A DNA stretch of 64,000 nt, from assembly GCA_017962665.1 (NCBI GenBank), contig JAGCUU010000016.1:1-64000 (forward strand). The letters run 5' to 3'. The notes under the pieces are model-generated. The model saw only the letters and a program-made list of their open reading frames with translations. It made no database searches and was not told the DNA's origin. The position numbers and the translations under genes are program-made. Numbering within the stretch: position 1 is the stretch's first letter; each line of letters starts with the position of its first letter. This DNA comes from Bacteroidales bacterium (GTDB lineage Bacteria > Bacteroidota > Bacteroidia > Bacteroidales > P3). This document shows positions 28,101 through 36,513 of this stretch, one piece after another.

Positions 28101-28428
28101 CCGCTATGGGTGTGACAGTGTCTATTGGTTAGACTTGCATGTCGTAAAACTGGGATTTCCCAATGCCGTGTCGCCCAACGGTGATGGCATTAATGATTTC
28201 TTTGGAATCGCCGGACTTGTAGATGCTTCTATTTTTGATCAGTCGGCTCTTTGGATATATGATCGTTGGGGCCGTAAAATATTCCATAAAGAGGATATAA
28301 AAAACGAGCGGGATTTCTGGAATCCAGATAAAACCCACTCGCCAGATGGAACTTACTACTTCATTTTCCGTGCCCGTGTCGGAGTGCGTACCTTGGAACA
28401 CAAGGGCGTTGTCGAAGTAGTACGATAG
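25120..28428 (+). CDS. Large secreted multidomain protein with T9SS C-terminal domain (CHU_C)
   Basis: 1102 residues from the ATG at 25120; a TTG just before it is not needed. A signal peptide ends VSAQ. Domains by eye: CUB-like (residues ~20-135), fibronectin type III-like (~340-425), a jelly-roll/MAM-like region (~430-625), three ~51-residue repeats marked by HGCDS/YGCDS at residues 896, 946 and 997, and a gliding-motility-type C-terminal domain from ~1010 (FPNAVSPNGDGINDFF, WIYDRWGRKIF, PDGTYYFIFRAR). It should be exported by Sec and then T9SS, and be cell-surface attached. The ligand is unknown. Confidence 0.9.
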   Translation: MFKRLFIVVLLSVQLAVSAQTILMPVNGHGDTTMSYVELYDDGGGSSPHSQSCNATYTFHTVSPQGRYIIQVNSSLTHPSGNASLQVFNGTSATGTPIFTSPFVSYGTYHSNTNAVTVKFLSDDNYPTDGFEIILCEYDNAVPVNLTTDFIDSNTIYITWTEQDTSTIWIFDYAIVDTTINPNFFFADSSNFTTILLDTSYMEFYNVPVGSYLVYRIYTISNGPCTRVVAGTGNGFSQPPECPCVKPLNIDITSLDDSIRVSWTSDTISHGWHIIVMGYGIDTILPPDVMVFTFAYDYPCSGAVLFIGDSCLSLCNTVFIDLPLGGCHETVGGFRRVSTTGSTITLAWNDAQDTAARYLLYMRRVGEPVSSEILLDTLNYGTTSYTVTSLQPHTAYIFSIHVICASGVLACFRSQITVSTTLDNCIDFINLFDSDNIHLTCGSYSNPSLNVVSSSGRHVVVLDTGQYDPNTGNALRCIPEGEGASFRLGDDNIGAQGETVTYDYVVDSLDKDMLVLKYAVVLQNPNHTSANQPHFSMEILDAAGQIIDTHCCYADFFAAGDMGWNSVDGTDIIWKDWTTVGVDITPYHGQNIKIRFTTTDCAEGGHFGYAYFTIHCDSKRIALVNLCETTDSVRLRAPEGFEYRWTHGSDTTVISTLNEIVVPADTTEYFCHASFIGKPDCSFMVHSFAVLPVPRASMQYAIDTCGLMIHLYNRSFVDIDSDYLQYVRQTIDSVVWVIDGITLDVGNVDTVSIPITGNGTVSAGLFCMLSGSDCLDSTAMVFDVNFYHEEYILGDTVSCYGDTVTLIARLRPYDGFSFLWDDDSYDTIRRAMVTSDTIFKLMYKYYSCRDTISFPIAVYQGYDDTVVVESCGPGDTLGFHFSRTGVFSWMHQDRHGCDSLTTLDVTVFPTYADTVSVVTCDESYSDSEFDVDSTGFYIHAYTSQHGCDSIMNLAFLRHTLFEDSIKAEILYGDIYDRYGFYETETGEYTKLYVDRYGCDSVYWLDLHVVKLGFPNAVSPNGDGINDFFGIAGLVDASIFDQSALWIYDRWGRKIFHKEDIKNERDFWNPDKTHSPDGTYYFIFRARVGVRTLEHKGVVEVVR

Positions 28429-28432
28429 CTTA

Positions 28433-29932
28433 TTATACGTTCAGTTCTTTTTGAAGGAACTCGACACTGGCATGGATGTGTTTGAACATCACCTCGTCGA
28501 TGTCGACAAAATTGACTTTTTTACGGAAGTCGGCAACCATCTTTTCGATGAAAGGACTACTCTTGAGACCTTCCTGATGGCGGAAATCAAGAGCTTGTGC
28601 TGCATTGAAAAGTTCGATGGCAAGCACACGCTCAACGTTTTCCATTACCCTGTAGCACTTGGTGGCAGCGTTGCCTCCCATGCTGACCAGGTCTTCCTGA
28701 TTCTGGCTGCTGGGGATGCTGTCGACGCTGCAGGGAGTGCATAACTGTTTTGTCTGGCTGACGATAGCTGCAGCGGTGTACTGCGGAATCATAAAGCCGC
28801 TGTTGAGACCAGGCTTTGCCACGAGGAAACTTGGTAGACCACGCTTGGCGTCAATAAGCTGATAGGTGCGGCGTTCGCTGATAGCACCGATTTCTGCGAC
28901 GGCGATGGCCAAGAAATCAAGTACCACGGCAAGGGGCTCGCCGTGGAAATGACCGCCGCTGATAACCATATCTTCGTCGGGAAGAACGATGGGGTTGTCG
29001 GTGGTGGAGTTGATTTCTGTCTCGACGACGCTGGCAACGTATGCTATGGTATCCTTTGCGGCGCCATGTACTTGTGGTGCACAACGGAAACTATATGGGT
29101 CTTGTACATGCTCTTTGTGACGGCGAATAATCTCACTGCCTTCGGTGTAGCGGCGTACAGCCTCGGCGGTCTGCAACTGTCCTTTGTGCGGACGTACCAT
29201 ATGAAGGCTCTCATAAAATGGCTCAATACGTCCGTCGAAAGCATCAAGGCTGAGAGAGAGAATCATGTCGGCTTGGGCGCTTAGACGTTGGGCTTTAAGA
29301 AGGCTCCATACTGCATAGCTGCTCATGAATTGAGTTCCGTTGAGAAGAGCCAGACCTTCCTTGCTTTGTAATTCGATAGGCTGCCAGCCTTTGGCGGCAA
29401 ATACTTCGCTGGCTTGACAACGGCGTCCTTTCCAGTATACTTCACCCATGCCAAGAATGGAGGGCAACATGAGGTTGGCTAAAGGACAGAGATCTCCACT
29501 GGCACCCAGGCTGCCTTGCTGGTAAACCACAGGCAGTATGTCGTCGTTGAAGCAGTCGATGAGACGTTGCACAGTCTGAAGCTGGGCTCCGCTGTATCCG
29601 AAGCAGAAGTTTTGTGCTTTGAGAAGGAGCATCAGTCTCACAACTTCCTGTGGTACTTCGTCACCTACACCGCATGCGTGGCTCATGACAAGATTCTTTT
29701 GCAGCTGGCTGAGTTGTTCCTTGCTGATGCTGATGTTGCAAAGGCTTCCAAATCCTGTAGTTACACCGTAGATAGGTTCTTTTTGTGTCTCCATCTTACG
29801 GTTTAGGTAGTCGCGGCATTTCTGGATGCGGCGTGTAGCCTCGTCACTTAAGGCAAGGGTCATGTGGTTTTCAATAATCTCCTTGACGCGTTGCAGGGTC
29901 AGAGGCGTTTCGGGTGTGATATGATGAACCAT
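28433..29932 (-). CDS. hutH: Histidine ammonia-lyase
   Basis: 499 residues, normal length. The MIO cofactor triad Ala144-Ser145-Gly146 lies in GSLGASGDLCPLANL. The N-terminus has YGVTTGFGSLCN and the C-terminal half SRTYQLIDAKRG-like ERRTYQLIDAK and SSQNQEDLVSMG. It deaminates L-histidine to urocanate. No hutU, hutI or hutG is adjacent, so the rest of the pathway must lie elsewhere if present. It is convergent with the CHU_C gene (4 bp gap). Confidence 0.95.
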   Translation of the reverse strand: MVHHITPETPLTLQRVKEIIENHMTLALSDEATRRIQKCRDYLNRKMETQKEPIYGVTTGFGSLCNISISKEQLSQLQKNLVMSHACGVGDEVPQEVVRLMLLLKAQNFCFGYSGAQLQTVQRLIDCFNDDILPVVYQQGSLGASGDLCPLANLMLPSILGMGEVYWKGRRCQASEVFAAKGWQPIELQSKEGLALLNGTQFMSSYAVWSLLKAQRLSAQADMILSLSLDAFDGRIEPFYESLHMVRPHKGQLQTAEAVRRYTEGSEIIRRHKEHVQDPYSFRCAPQVHGAAKDTIAYVASVVETEINSTTDNPIVLPDEDMVISGGHFHGEPLAVVLDFLAIAVAEIGAISERRTYQLIDAKRGLPSFLVAKPGLNSGFMIPQYTAAAIVSQTKQLCTPCSVDSIPSSQNQEDLVSMGGNAATKCYRVMENVERVLAIELFNAAQALDFRHQEGLKSSPFIEKMVADFRKKVNFVDIDEVMFKHIHASVEFLQKELNV

Positions 29933-29976
29933 TTTTTCTTATTTGTTGTTTAAAATCTTGAAACTGGGAAAAAACT

Positions 29977-30801
29977 TTACTTTAGATTGGATGTTGCTTT
30001 TTCAGCAATATCGTCATCGACAAGAATGCGTCCGCAATGCTCGCAAACAATAACTTTCTTGTGCATCTTGATTTCGGTCTGACGCTGGGGAGGAATCTTG
30101 CTAAAGCATCCGCCACATGCGTCGCGGTCTATACTTACTACGGCAAGACCGTTGCGTGCAGCATTTCTGATACGCTTGTATGCGGTAAGGTAGCGAGGCT
30201 CGATATATTGCTCTTGTTCCTCGGATTTGGCACGCAGGCGGGTCTCGTCTTTCTCGGTCTCTTTAATGATGTCGTCAAGCTCCTCTTTCTTTAGTTCTAA
30301 CTCTTTGCGTCGGTTTTCGAGTAACAGTTCGGCAGCGGAGATATGTTGCTGAACCTCTTTGATATGAGCTGATGCCTCTTTGAGGTGGCGATCACAGAGC
30401 TGTATCTGTAAATCCTTGTATTCTATCTCTTTGTTGATGGCTTCAAATTCACGGTTGTTGCGTACATTATCCTGCTGTTTCTGATACTTCTTGATCATCT
30501 CATTGTGTTCGGCAATCTCATTCTTTTCAGCAGTAATCTTCTGGTTGGTTTCAGTAATGTCATTGTTGAAATTTTGTATGCGGGTCTCAAGACCGGCAAT
30601 TTCATCTTCGAGGTCTTGGATTGCCTGCGGAAGCTCTCCGCGGATAATCTGGATTTTGTCAATTTCAGAGTCTACGGTCTGTAGCGTGTAAAGTGCAATC
30701 AGACGTTTTTCAACGGCTATGTCGACATCCATCTGGCGGGTGGTCTCGTTGGTCTGATTCTCTTGTGTGTTCTCTTTTTTTGTTGTGACTTTCTTTGCCA
30801 T
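29977..30801 (-). CDS. C4-type zinc-ribbon coiled-coil protein
   Basis: 274 residues. Residues ~30-200 are a long heptad-rich coiled coil (ALYTLQTVDSEIDKIQ and on). A C-terminal zinc ribbon has ACGGC and CEHCG pairs with KIPPQ between, the zf-RING_7 pattern of the CT398/CdsZ-like family. Members may bind nucleic acid or act as scaffolds; the role is not settled. It lies downstream of nif3 with a 75 bp gap. This pairing is common in Bacteroidota. Confidence 0.88.
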   Translation of the reverse strand: MAKKVTTKKENTQENQTNETTRQMDVDIAVEKRLIALYTLQTVDSEIDKIQIIRGELPQAIQDLEDEIAGLETRIQNFNNDITETNQKITAEKNEIAEHNEMIKKYQKQQDNVRNNREFEAINKEIEYKDLQIQLCDRHLKEASAHIKEVQQHISAAELLLENRRKELELKKEELDDIIKETEKDETRLRAKSEEQEQYIEPRYLTAYKRIRNAARNGLAVVSIDRDACGGCFSKIPPQRQTEIKMHKKVIVCEHCGRILVDDDIAEKATSNLK

Positions 30802-30876
30802 GGTTTATATTTATTACTATATGTTTTCGAATGTATGAATTATAATGATGATTGTTTGCTATTTATTGTAATATAA

Positions 30877-31674
30877 TTATATATAATTAATATATCCGCA
30901 ATCTTGCTCGGAAATTTGGCATGCAAAGTTACTAAATTTTTCTGAAATCAAGTGATAAAATAATTCTTTTGCAAATTGTTCACTCTCATAGTGTCCTATG
31001 TCGGCAAGGACAATACTGTCTTCCGCCGACTGGAAGTCGTGGTATTTCAAGTCTCCTGTCAGAAAAATGTCGGCGCCGCATGCTATTGCATCATCGATAA
31101 GAAAGCTGCCGGAGCCTCCGCAAATGGCTATTTTGATGATTTCTTTTTTTGCATTTGGGTGATAATTGGCGGAAACTCGAATTACGGGTAACTTTAGCTT
31201 TTCTTTTACAAAACATAAAAACTTATCCATTGGAAGAGGGTGTGGGAGCTGACCAAACATACCTGCACCGACAGAGTCGAGACTCTCGTTCATGGGTCTC
31301 AATATGTGGCATTTTTCCAATCCAAGTCTTTGGGATAGTATACCATTGACACCCCATTCAAGGTTATCCAGATTGGTGTGCGCAGCATAAACAGTTATGC
31401 AGTGTTTCAGGAGTTGCATGACCATGCGTCCTGTTTCGTCGGCTGATGTTATGCGTTTGATTCCTTTGAAAATTAATGGGTGATGGCTTATGATAAAATT
31501 ACACCCTTTCACAATCGCTTCGTCGATGACCTTCGGGGTTATATCGGTGGTGGTTAGGACGCCTTGCAGCTCCTGCTTTGTGTCTCCCAATATAAGTCCT
31601 GCGTTATCGTAACTTTCTTGGTATTCAGGATAAAGTTTTTTGTCTAAAAAATCAACGAGATCTTGGATTATCAT
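30877..31674 (-). CDS. Nif3-like dinuclear metal-centre protein, short form
   Basis: The ATG at 31674 gives 265 residues beginning MIIQDLVDFLDKKLYP. Metal ligands are present: HH in IISHHPLIF, His in YAAHTNLDN, and His/Glu in DIGHYESEQ. Nif3-family proteins form toroidal hexamers with paired metals and have no agreed function. Many Bacteroidota members are ~365 residues with a PII-like insertion; here the insertion is missing, so it resembles E. coli YbgI. Confidence 0.9.
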   Translation of the reverse strand: MIIQDLVDFLDKKLYPEYQESYDNAGLILGDTKQELQGVLTTTDITPKVIDEAIVKGCNFIISHHPLIFKGIKRITSADETGRMVMQLLKHCITVYAAHTNLDNLEWGVNGILSQRLGLEKCHILRPMNESLDSVGAGMFGQLPHPLPMDKFLCFVKEKLKLPVIRVSANYHPNAKKEIIKIAICGGSGSFLIDDAIACGADIFLTGDLKYHDFQSAEDSIVLADIGHYESEQFAKELFYHLISEKFSNFACQISEQDCGYINYI

Positions 31675-31723
31675 AATGCAACTTCGATTACTTGTTTCAT
31701 ATTGAATGAGAAAAAACAAAATG

Positions 31724-31731
31724 CAAAAATA
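31724..31731 (-). promoter_or_regulatory. Candidate -7 box for nif3
   Basis: Minus-strand TATTTTTG matches TAnnTTTG and ends 49 bp upstream of the nif3 ATG. The region is A/T-rich and no -33 box is evident. Confidence 0.35.
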
Positions 31732-31782
31732 CGCTTTTTCTTATTATTTTTGTGAATAAAGTACTATTATAGTTTTTTTTGC

Positions 31783-31790
31783 TATCTTTG
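31783..31790 (+). promoter_or_regulatory. Candidate -7 box for the DUF748 gene
   Basis: TATCTTTG followed by C, 25 bp upstream of the ATG at 31816. It matches TAnnTTTG fully. The -33 element is not clear. Confidence 0.55.
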
Positions 31791-31815
31791 CCATTTGGTA
31801 TTATTCTTTTGCAAA

Positions 31816-34071
31816 ATGAAGAAGTGGTTAAAAATCATATTGATAGTTCTATCAATAATTATTGTACTGCTTGCTGTTGTATCGGCTTTGGTGTCACCTG
31901 TCGCCAAAAGTTATGTTAATAAGCATGGTAAAGAACTTGTGGGTCGAGAACTGCATGTCGACAAACTTAGGGTAAACGCACTCGTTGGGCGTGTGAGAAT
32001 CTATGATCTCAAATTGTATGAGGAGGATGACAAAACGGTTTTCTTCTCGTTCGATACTCTTGATGTCTCTGTCAAGTTGAGGAAACTGCTATTTCATGAG
32101 TTATGTGTTCGGCATATTACATTGGCTGAGCCCAAAGTGCGTATTGTACAGGACGGGGATCAATTCAATTTCAATAGCATTATTGATCATTTTGCATCTG
32201 ATTCAACAGCGGAGACTGATACTACAAAGAGTGACTGGAAACTGGGATTCTACAAGATACGCCTTAGCGAAGGTGAGGTGCTCTATGCCGATAAAAAACT
32301 CAAGAATGAATGGAATCTGAAGAATCTTAACCTTAAAATACCAGGAGTATATTTCGATGGTTCGGAAAATACTGATGCAGGACTTGCTCTTCAGCTTGCT
32401 GATGGCGGTGTGTTGCGTACAGAGGCATCCATGAATATGGATAATAATGATTTTTCGGTCAAGGTGGAACTTGAAAAAATAGCCATATCCAACGTGCGTG
32501 CGTACCTTGCGGATATTATGAACGTTGGCCGTATGGATGGCGAATTGAATGCCAATATCAAGGTCAAGGGCAATCTTGGAGATATTATGAAAATGATTAT
32601 CAGTGGCGATTTGGCTTTTGCCGGCGTGGATATTCGTGATTCCAAAGATGCTCCCGTCGTAGCACTAGGCAACCTTGCCATGGTTGTAAAGGGCATAAAT
32701 ATTAACGACAATTTATATGATATTGAATCTTTGACTCTCGACGGTCTTGACGTGCAGTATGATATGAAAGAGAATGGAAGTAATTTCGAACGTCTTTTTG
32801 CTATCGAAGATGATTTGGAAGAGACGGTAGATGAGAGCCAAGACAGTGTGACAAAAGTGGAATCGCAGAGTTCGGGTAAAGCAAAACCATTTAACCTTAG
32901 AATTGGAACATTTGCAATCAATGATGCTTCATTTACATATAACGACTATACTCTTCCGGATCCTTTCTCTTTCCCCATTCGAAAACTGAATGTCAGAGCT
33001 GACAATGTCTCTTCTGTCGGCGATAATAATGCCCGCATCACGGCTCAACTGCCCCATGGTGGTATGGCTTTGATTAGATGGCGTGGAAAAATTGATGCAT
33101 GGAAAGAACGTCAGCATCTGATATTGGATATTAAGAATTTACAACTTAAGGATCTGTCACCTTATGCTGTGGCATATCTTGGCTATCCGTTAACCGATGG
33201 AACCTTCTCCTTTACGAGTGATAACAGTATTGTTTACAGTCAGCTGGATGGACGTAATGAATTAGACCTGTTTAACCCTGAGGTTGGCGAGAAACGTAAG
33301 GATGTTGACGCGGAACTCAAGATTCCTTTAAAGGCTGCTCTCTATGTCCTCAAGGATAAGGATGGCAAGGTTCAATTTGATGTACCAGTCTCGGGCAATA
33401 TCGACTCACCGGAGTTTTCCTATATGAAGATTGTTTGGAAGACACTCGGAAATTTGATAGTCAAAGTGGCAACTTCACCGTTCCGTGCTGTTGCAAAGGC
33501 TCTTGGCCAAAGCGGGGAACTCGATTTCATAGAGTACAACCCATTACATACCCATTTCGACTCTGAACAATACAGCATTCTGAACAAGGTGGCTGAGGTG
33601 CTGCGTTACGACACAAGTATTGTTGTTACATTGGAACCTCACCTCTGTGCCAAACTGGCGGCTCCACAACAGAGTCTATATCTTCTCAAGGAGGAATATT
33701 TTATGTCCAAGCATCCGGAGTACGCTAAATCCGATGTCCTGCCTCAGACTCTCTTTTTTGAGAAGGTTAACGCAATATCTTTAAAGGATTCAGGTTTTGT
33801 CGCCTTTGTCCGAAGCAAGGGCGTGAGTTCGAAAAAAACTGGCGAAAAGGATATTCAACGTCTGGCAGAGAAACTCTATCCTCATGATGCGGCAGTGTCA
33901 AGTCTTGAAATAGTGGCAGGCTACCGTAATGAATTTGTGCGTCGTTTCTTTACAGACCAGGGTATTGATAATTCTCGTTTGGTTATTTCTTCGATGGTAA
34001 TTGATGATCTTCGATCGGGATATGTCATCAATTCCGATGTTTCGTCGGGTGATGATAGTATGGAAGATTGA
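31816..34071 (+). CDS. DUF748/AsmA-like envelope protein
   Basis: 751 residues from the ATG at 31816; the longer reading adds seven residues. One N-terminal membrane helix (residues ~4-24) is followed by a long β-rich periplasmic body. [26 protein letters not shown] near the start is typical of AsmA/TamB-type bridge proteins, and NGVVNY-like spacer repeats continue through the body. The C-terminus has an α/β part ([13 protein letters not shown]) often seen in DUF748. Such proteins probably carry lipid between membranes. It overlaps the next gene by 4 bp. Confidence 0.85.
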   Translation: MKKWLKIILIVLSIIIVLLAVVSALVSPVAKSYVNKHGKELVGRELHVDKLRVNALVGRVRIYDLKLYEEDDKTVFFSFDTLDVSVKLRKLLFHELCVRHITLAEPKVRIVQDGDQFNFNSIIDHFASDSTAETDTTKSDWKLGFYKIRLSEGEVLYADKKLKNEWNLKNLNLKIPGVYFDGSENTDAGLALQLADGGVLRTEASMNMDNNDFSVKVELEKIAISNVRAYLADIMNVGRMDGELNANIKVKGNLGDIMKMIISGDLAFAGVDIRDSKDAPVVALGNLAMVVKGININDNLYDIESLTLDGLDVQYDMKENGSNFERLFAIEDDLEETVDESQDSVTKVESQSSGKAKPFNLRIGTFAINDASFTYNDYTLPDPFSFPIRKLNVRADNVSSVGDNNARITAQLPHGGMALIRWRGKIDAWKERQHLILDIKNLQLKDLSPYAVAYLGYPLTDGTFSFTSDNSIVYSQLDGRNELDLFNPEVGEKRKDVDAELKIPLKAALYVLKDKDGKVQFDVPVSGNIDSPEFSYMKIVWKTLGNLIVKVATSPFRAVAKALGQSGELDFIEYNPLHTHFDSEQYSILNKVAEVLRYDTSIVVTLEPHLCAKLAAPQQSLYLLKEEYFMSKHPEYAKSDVLPQTLFFEKVNAISLKDSGFVAFVRSKGVSSKKTGEKDIQRLAEKLYPHDAAVSSLEIVAGYRNEFVRRFFTDQGIDNSRLVISSMVIDDLRSGYVINSDVSSGDDSMED

Positions 34072-34904
34072 TTTTTGTAACAAAAAACAATAACAAAGTG
34101 GGTATAGGCAAATGGATACTCGGTGGCCTTGGATGGGCTATGTTGGGCCCGATAGGAGGCATTATTGGTTATTTTATCGGAAAGAAACTTGAAACCCCAA
34201 AGTGTGGGACTTTCAATAACACCTATGAGCAACCATTGTCAGGTGGTAGTACTCATCGCCGTTACCATAATACAGGTACGAGTGATGATCTGTCGGCAGC
34301 ACTGCTTGTGCTTATTGCCGCAGTGATGAATGCGGACAGCGTTGTAAAAAAGAGCGAACTGGACTTGGTTAAACGTTTCCTTGTGAGCAACTATGGTGAG
34401 GAAAATGCCAAGGAATTGCTTTTGAAACTTCGTGAATTGCAAAAAAAAGACATTCCTTTGAATGATGTCTGCACGCAAATCAAATATAACACCGACTATA
34501 CGACGCGATACCACATGCTGGACTTTTTGTTCAGTATTGCTGCTGCCGACGGTCAGGTGGTCTCTTCAGAAATCAACACCCTTCATTCTATTGGCAGTTA
34601 CCTCGGAATAAATTCACGTGACTATTTTTCCATAATGTACAGACACATGGGAGGATATGACGGTAGTTCCGATGGCGGCTATGACGGTAACAGCACTTAT
34701 AATAAAGACCCGTATAAGGTTCTCGGCCTTGAAACGACGGCTACAGACGACGAGGTCAAGAAAGCTTATCGCCGTCTGGCTATGAAATATCACCCTGACA
34801 AGGTTGAGGGTATGGGTGATGATGTGAAACACAATGCAGAAGCCCAGTTCCGCGAAATCAATGAGGCCTATGAGAAAATCAAGGCCGAAAGGGGAATAAA
34901 ATAG
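34068..34904 (+). CDS. TerB-like plus DnaJ-domain protein (DjlA-like)
   Basis: 278 residues from a TTG at 34068 that overlaps the previous stop; a GTG at 34098 is the alternative. A glycine-rich hydrophobic stretch ([26 protein letters not shown]) forms a likely membrane segment. A TerB-like helical domain covers ~residues 75-200 with [15 protein letters not shown]-terminal J domain holds the HPD motif in [10 protein letters not shown], so it should recruit a DnaK. The architecture is that of DjlA co-chaperones. The overlap suggests coupled translation with the DUF748 protein. Confidence 0.88.
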   Translation: MIFVTKNNNKVGIGKWILGGLGWAMLGPIGGIIGYFIGKKLETPKCGTFNNTYEQPLSGGSTHRRYHNTGTSDDLSAALLVLIAAVMNADSVVKKSELDLVKRFLVSNYGEENAKELLLKLRELQKKDIPLNDVCTQIKYNTDYTTRYHMLDFLFSIAAADGQVVSSEINTLHSIGSYLGINSRDYFSIMYRHMGGYDGSSDGGYDGNSTYNKDPYKVLGLETTATDDEVKKAYRRLAMKYHPDKVEGMGDDVKHNAEAQFREINEAYEKIKAERGIK

Positions 34905-34962
34905 GGATTCTTTTGCCTTGATGATTGGGAAAAGAAGAGGAAAAGGATGACAGGAAAAAGTT

Positions 34963-36489
34963 CTATTGGTTTCCTGACGTTCCTATATTTGTGAAAATCG
35001 TAATAGTATTGTATTTGTTCCAGTCCTGCATCAGTTGGCGGAAGGCTTTGTATTGGTTTGGTAAAACAATGCCGTTCAAAACGTCGATGTTTAGTTCGCG
35101 CACCACATCAATGGCTCCGTTGTCAAGTTGCTTGATGTTTATCTTGATGCTGCCTACACCTTTCTTGGTGTAGCTGATGTTTATGGGCTTGCCGACCATT
35201 GTGCGCTTTGGAGTGCGGGGCAGGAGGATGGTGTAGTGGTATTTCTCGTTGCAGTTGCGTACCTTGATCGGAGCTTCGCGTGAGCTGGTAAGCTTGGATG
35301 GGTCAATGTTGATACTGCCGCGCTCGGTAGGGAGTGTCATCTGCGAATAACCTCCGCCCGTTGGATTACCTTGCCAGGGAATGGTCTCGTTTTTCTCTAT
35401 TGTACGCTGTTCGTCGATGGCGGTGCCGTCAAGGCGTGGCGGACGTTTGTCAGTGGTGGACAGGATGTAATCCATATCATTCCCGTTCTCTTTGATTGAT
35501 ACAATGATATGATCGTCTGTTTTGTGGGCTTTGAATCCGGCTTCGTGCATCAATGCAAGCATCAGGCGTTTCTTGTCGGCAGGTGTGCCGCAAGCACTGA
35601 GAAAAGTCTCTGTGGCGGTTGAAACATTATAGTTTACCAGAGACATGGGAAAGTCGGTGGTGCGGATATAGTCAATCACATAGTCGCGTATATTGATGGC
35701 ATAGGTCAATGGATTTTTGTCATACAATTCGCCCACCAAGTAAACAGCCTCTGGAATTTTCTCGAATTCATCATAGTATGTTCCGTTAGTGCCATAGGTG
35801 AGGTGGACAAAGGGGTAGAGCGTTTTCGCGTCAGGCAGATAGCTGTCGTTATAGTTTTGTGGCAGGTTTTTGGCGATGCAGTGGAATGTGTTGGCATCAC
35901 TCAGAACATTGATTTTACCATTGCTCAAACCGTTTGTATGTGTGATGGAATATACGTCTGGATTGTTGTTCGGAACATTGATAATAACCTCATATTTCTT
36001 CACAGGGCAGTCTTCATTCAGTATTATTGTTTCGTCCAGATAGGTCCCCTTGCGGTGGATGGTGTAGTCGAGCACAATGATGCAGTCATACTCCAGTGCG
36101 GTATGAATTACAGCGCGTTCACGTATGCCATTGTAGCGGCCGCAATCTTGGCATTGGCTCGGCAGCTGGTCTATGAAGGCGTTGGCAGGAGTCTGCACAC
36201 GGCTGCCGTCCTTGCGGATAGTGTAGCTCTCGTTGATGGTCAGCTTGTCGATCGAAGGATTGTAGAGAATGAAGGTCTCGCCTTTGTCGGCGTAGGCTGT
36301 GATGGCGCGGTTGCGCAGCAGCTTGATTTCCTTGCGGAAGCCAATATCCATGGTACCGTCGCTATTTATCTTATAGGTGCGACGAATCAGGTTGTACTCG
36401 GCATCCTGTGCTATTGCTGAATTGATAGTTGATAGTTGATAATTGAAAATTATTGCGGCAGCGAGTAATATTTTATATACTTTTTTCAT
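34963..36489 (-). CDS. DUF3857 protein with degenerate transglutaminase domain
   Basis: 508 residues with a signal peptide ending AIAQ. It is a shorter relative of its upstream neighbour: a DUF3857 domain fills residues ~30-250, and a transglutaminase-like region follows (TETFLSACGTPADKKRLMLAL, then DDHIIVSI and a Tyr/Asp strand). Where the neighbour has the active-site GVCKDK, this one has GTPADK, so the catalytic Cys appears lost. The signal peptide contains a tandem heptamer repeat (36424-36451). The gene ends the three-gene run from 39674. Confidence 0.85.
   Translation of the reverse strand: MKKVYKILLAAAIIFNYQLSTINSAIAQDAEYNLIRRTYKINSDGTMDIGFRKEIKLLRNRAITAYADKGETFILYNPSIDKLTINESYTIRKDGSRVQTPANAFIDQLPSQCQDCGRYNGIRERAVIHTALEYDCIIVLDYTIHRKGTYLDETIILNEDCPVKKYEVIINVPNNNPDVYSITHTNGLSNGKINVLSDANTFHCIAKNLPQNYNDSYLPDAKTLYPFVHLTYGTNGTYYDEFEKIPEAVYLVGELYDKNPLTYAINIRDYVIDYIRTTDFPMSLVNYNVSTATETFLSACGTPADKKRLMLALMHEAGFKAHKTDDHIIVSIKENGNDMDYILSTTDKRPPRLDGTAIDEQRTIEKNETIPWQGNPTGGGYSQMTLPTERGSINIDPSKLTSSREAPIKVRNCNEKYHYTILLPRTPKRTMVGKPINISYTKKGVGSIKINIKQLDNGAIDVVRELNIDVLNGIVLPNQYKAFRQLMQDWNKYNTITIFTNIGTSGNQ
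36424..36451. repeat. Tandem heptamer inside a signal-peptide coding region
   Basis: Four degenerate copies of GATAGTT/GATAATT/GAAAATT lie end to end within codons ~13-22 of the 34963-36489 gene. They encode the polar NYQLSTINS stretch between the hydrophobic core and the AIAQ cleavage site. Confidence 0.6.
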
Positions 36490-36513
36490 TGTTATCCAAA
36501 ATGTTAAGTGTTA

